Assembly (NCBI GenBank): GCA_021298935.1
Contig: JAJTHR010000037.1
Location: forward strand, 1 to 8,894
Reading direction: 5' to 3'
Source of the DNA: Parachlamydia sp.
Lineage (GTDB): Bacteria; Chlamydiota; Chlamydiia; Chlamydiales; Parachlamydiaceae
DNA length: 8,894 bases
Every line of letters starts with the position of its first letter. Within the stretch, counting starts at the first letter, position 1. Both the position numbers and the translations under genes were made by a program. This document shows, one piece after another, positions 6,896 to 8,894 of the stretch. The notes below the pieces were generated by a model. It did not search any database. It was not told where the DNA came from and saw only the letters and a list, made by a program, of their open reading frames with translations.

Positions 6896-7843
6896 ATGTC
6901 AAATGAATGGACATTGGAAGAATTAGAACAGTTATATGCCACTCCTCTACTTGAGCTGCTTTCTAAAGCGCAGCAGGTTCATCAGCAGTTTCATTCTGTT
7001 TCTGAAATTCAGGTTTGCCGGCTGATTTCCATCAAAACAGGCGGCTGTCCTGAAGATTGCAAATACTGTGCCCAATCTTCGCGCTATCAAACAGCTGTCA
7101 AGCCGGGCGCAATGCTTTCCTATGAACAGGTCATGGCAGATGCAAAGCAGGCGGTTGAGGCAGGAGCCACACGTGTCTGCCTAGGCGTTGCCTGGCGAGA
7201 GGTGCGCGAAGGCAAACCCTTTGAAGAGGTGCTGCGGATGATCAAGGGGATTGAGGAGTTGGGAGCAGAGGTCTGCTGCACGTTGGGAATGTTAAATCGC
7301 TCCCAGGCTGAAAGGCTGTCTCAAGCCGGGTTGTATGCCTATAACCATAATCTGGATACTTCCGAGCGTTATTATCCATCGATCATTTCAACAAGAAGTT
7401 ATCAGGATCGGCTGAATACTTTGCAAATTGCGGAAGAGGCAGGTTTAAAGGTATGCTGTGGAGGAATTTTAGGCTTGGGGGAAACGGTTCAGGACAGGCT
7501 GGAATTATTGCTTGTATTGAGCCGCAGGAATCCTGATTCTGTTCCCATTAATCGCTTAAGCCCAATTGAAGGGACACCTTTAGAAAATCAAGCGCCTGTA
7601 CCCTTTTGGGAGTTTCTGCGCATCATTGCAGTTGCCAGAATAATCATGCCTCACGCGCAAGTCCGCCTATCGAGCGGGCGGATAGAAATGAGCGTAGAGC
7701 AGCAGGCTCTTTGCTTTTTAGCCGGAGCCAATTCCATCTTTAGCGGCGAAAAGCTGCTGACTGTCGATAATAATTCCATTGAAAAAGACGATGAGATGTT
7801 CAAACTATTAAATTTGAAAAAGCGGTCATCCTATGCTTCTTAA
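6896..7843 (+). CDS. bioB: Biotin synthase (radical SAM)
   Basis: BioB inserts sulfur into dethiobiotin to make biotin, using S-adenosylmethionine and two iron-sulfur clusters. The radical-SAM [4Fe-4S] motif is intact: Cys51, Cys55 and Cys58 in GGCPEDCKYCAQSS. The ligands of the [2Fe-2S] sulfur-donor cluster are also present: Cys95, Cys127, Cys187 and Arg257, the counterparts of E. coli Cys97, Cys128, Cys188 and Arg260. The YNHNLDTS motif (149-156) is present. The frame is open upstream to a TTG at 6854, but the ATG at 6896 has AGGGGG (6886-6891) 4 nt before it and starts a normal BioB N terminus, so it is chosen. At 315 residues it is shorter than E. coli BioB (346), lacking the non-catalytic C-terminal tail. 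Cys127 and Cys187 are each followed by a second Cys. No clear -35/-10 pair was found upstream. The 3' end overlaps bioF by 11 nt. Confidence 0.96.
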   Translation: MSNEWTLEELEQLYATPLLELLSKAQQVHQQFHSVSEIQVCRLISIKTGGCPEDCKYCAQSSRYQTAVKPGAMLSYEQVMADAKQAVEAGATRVCLGVAWREVREGKPFEEVLRMIKGIEELGAEVCCTLGMLNRSQAERLSQAGLYAYNHNLDTSERYYPSIISTRSYQDRLNTLQIAEEAGLKVCCGGILGLGETVQDRLELLLVLSRRNPDSVPINRLSPIEGTPLENQAPVPFWEFLRIIAVARIIMPHAQVRLSSGRIEMSVEQQALCFLAGANSIFSGEKLLTVDNNSIEKDDEMFKLLNLKKRSSYAS

Positions 7844-8882
7844 ACGGAAGGATCAAGGCAGTCTGCGTGCTTTGAAGCTGACGGGCGAAGGAGTGGACTT
7901 TGCATCCAATGATTACTTAGGGCTAGCCCAATCGTATGCCTTAAAAAAGCGTTTTGACAACGAAATAAAGGGGCAGCGTCAATTGGGGTCAACGGGATCC
8001 CGTTTATTGACAGGCAACTCTGCTTACGCGGAAAGGCTTGAAGAGTCGATCGCTTCCTTTCACGGTTTTAAGGCAGGCCTTCTTTTTAATTGCGGCTTCA
8101 TGGCTAATCAGGGGGTGATCAGGGCGCTTGGTTCTTCGAAAACTGTTTTTTTTGCGGATGCCCATGTCCATGCTTCAACCAGGCTGGGCTTTCGCCTGGC
8201 TGAGGGAAACACATTTTTTTTTAGGCATAATAATGTGGAGCATTTGGAGAAAAGGCTGGCAGAAGGGAAAGGGGAGAAGTGCTGGATTTGCATAGAATCG
8301 ATTTATTCGACGGATGGCTCTTTTGCTCCCCTGAATGAGATTTGCGCTCTTGCTGAAAAATATGACGCACGCGTGCTTGTGGATGAGGCACATGCAACGG
8401 GGGTCTTTGGCAGGGAAGGGAGGGGGCTTGTGAATCAACTTGGACTGACAGACAAAGTGCACGCACTTGTGATCACATTCGGTAAGGCGCTCGGCACTTT
8501 TGGAGCCATTGTGCTGGGAACCCCTCAATTGAAGGAGGAGATGATTAATTTTTCCCCCTCATTGATGTATTCAACCGCATTGCCCCACTTTTGCCTTGCC
8601 GCCATCCAATGCAGTTATGCCCTTTTTCCAGGAATGGAGAAAGAAAGGAAACACGTAAGACAGCTAGGGAGCTATCTGGGCGCTGAATCGCCCATTCACT
8701 TTATCTTAATGCCCGGTAACAAAGAGGCTAGGCAGGCTGCCTGTCAATTAAAGCAAGCAGGCTTGAGGGTGTTGCCGCTTTTGAGTCCGACCGTACAAAA
8801 AGGGAAGGAGGGGTTGCGTGTCTGCCTGCATAGTTTTAATACAATCGAAGAAGTGATGCGGTTAAAGGAATTTTTTTCATGA
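7833..8882 (+). CDS. bioF: 8-amino-7-oxononanoate (KAPA) synthase
   Basis: BioF is a PLP-dependent alpha-oxoamine synthase that joins pimeloyl-thioester and alanine to make KAPA, the first step in building the biotin rings. Visible landmarks are ASNDYLGLA (24-32), LGSTGSRLLTGNS (51-63), HAS at 113-115 (PLP-stacking His), the PLP ring-binding Asp184 and His187 in DEAHATGVFG, the Schiff-base Lys218 in ITFGKALGTFG, and the MYSTALP segment. At 349 residues it is shorter than E. coli BioF (384), mainly at the N terminus, where only about 20 residues precede the first conserved block. An in-frame stop (7815-7817) and the absence of another start codon show that the short N terminus is real. The start lies inside bioB without a clear Shine-Dalgarno, so translation is probably coupled. 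Runs of eight T (8146-8153) and nine T (8214-8222) are present. Confidence 0.95.
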   Translation: MLLKRKDQGSLRALKLTGEGVDFASNDYLGLAQSYALKKRFDNEIKGQRQLGSTGSRLLTGNSAYAERLEESIASFHGFKAGLLFNCGFMANQGVIRALGSSKTVFFADAHVHASTRLGFRLAEGNTFFFRHNNVEHLEKRLAEGKGEKCWICIESIYSTDGSFAPLNEICALAEKYDARVLVDEAHATGVFGREGRGLVNQLGLTDKVHALVITFGKALGTFGAIVLGTPQLKEEMINFSPSLMYSTALPHFCLAAIQCSYALFPGMEKERKHVRQLGSYLGAESPIHFILMPGNKEARQAACQLKQAGLRVLPLLSPTVQKGKEGLRVCLHSFNTIEEVMRLKEFFS

Positions 8883-8894
8883 AAAATATCATTG
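8879..8894 (+). CDS. Start of the next biotin-operon gene, probably bioD (dethiobiotin synthetase), cut off
   Basis: An ATG overlaps the bioF stop as ATGA and is preceded by AAGGA (8865-8869) at 9-nt spacing. Five codons are visible (Met-Lys-Asn-Ile-Ile). That beginning, plus the known bioB-F-D-A order of chlamydial operons, suggests bioD, but the fragment alone cannot show it. Confidence 0.55.

Noticed and set aside
8175..8528. Leftward open frames antisense to bioF
   Set aside because: They are shadows of a conserved PLP enzyme gene, with low-complexity, Ser/Pro/His-rich translations and no start signals.

Overview
The window looks like a chromosomal segment of a chlamydia-related bacterium, most likely an environmental (Waddlia/Parachlamydia-like) member of the Chlamydiae. 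Three things point there: the TrpRS sequence is of chlamydial type, with its KMSKS loop followed by an [11 protein letters not shown] stretch and a later FIYHD-FNP motif; trpS sits directly upstream of uvrB, as in Chlamydia; and a bioB-bioF-(bioD) biotin operon is present. Base composition is in the high 40s % GC by eye (not counted exactly), which is higher than in many amoeba symbionts. The genus assignment is inference.

Positions 1-5371 hold a tightly packed rightward run: the 3' part of rodA (SEDS peptidoglycan polymerase), a small uncharacterised protein that may be a beta-barrel, an aromatic amino acid permease of the TyrP/Mtr family with its own likely promoter, trpS, and uvrB. The junctions overlap or lie a few bases apart, except for 47 bp before the permease. 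The permease may feed the tryptophanyl-tRNA synthetase encoded 4 bp downstream. RodA and UvrB are housekeeping functions (cell wall synthesis, excision repair).

Positions 5372-6737 hold two leftward genes. The first (5388-5885) converges on uvrB. It is strongly AT-rich (about 20-35 % GC in the stretches I counted) and encodes an orphan 165-residue protein, probably acquired or fast evolving. The second (5946-6737) encodes a 263-residue protein with an N-terminal winged helix-turn-helix and a C-terminal domain that I recognise as DUF6314-like.

Positions 6738-6895 form a 158-bp divergent control region between that putative regulator and the biotin operon. It is rich in inverted repeats. One 19-bp palindrome lies exactly between the -35 and -10 boxes of the best regulator promoter, which is typical of an operator.

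Positions 6896-8894 hold bioB (biotin synthase), bioF (KAPA synthase) and the first five codons of a gene that is probably bioD, all translationally coupled by overlapping stops and starts. The most interesting hypothesis is that the HTH-DUF6314 protein is an undescribed local regulator of biotin synthesis. No RNA genes, CRISPR arrays, insertion sequences or convincing Rho-independent terminators were seen.
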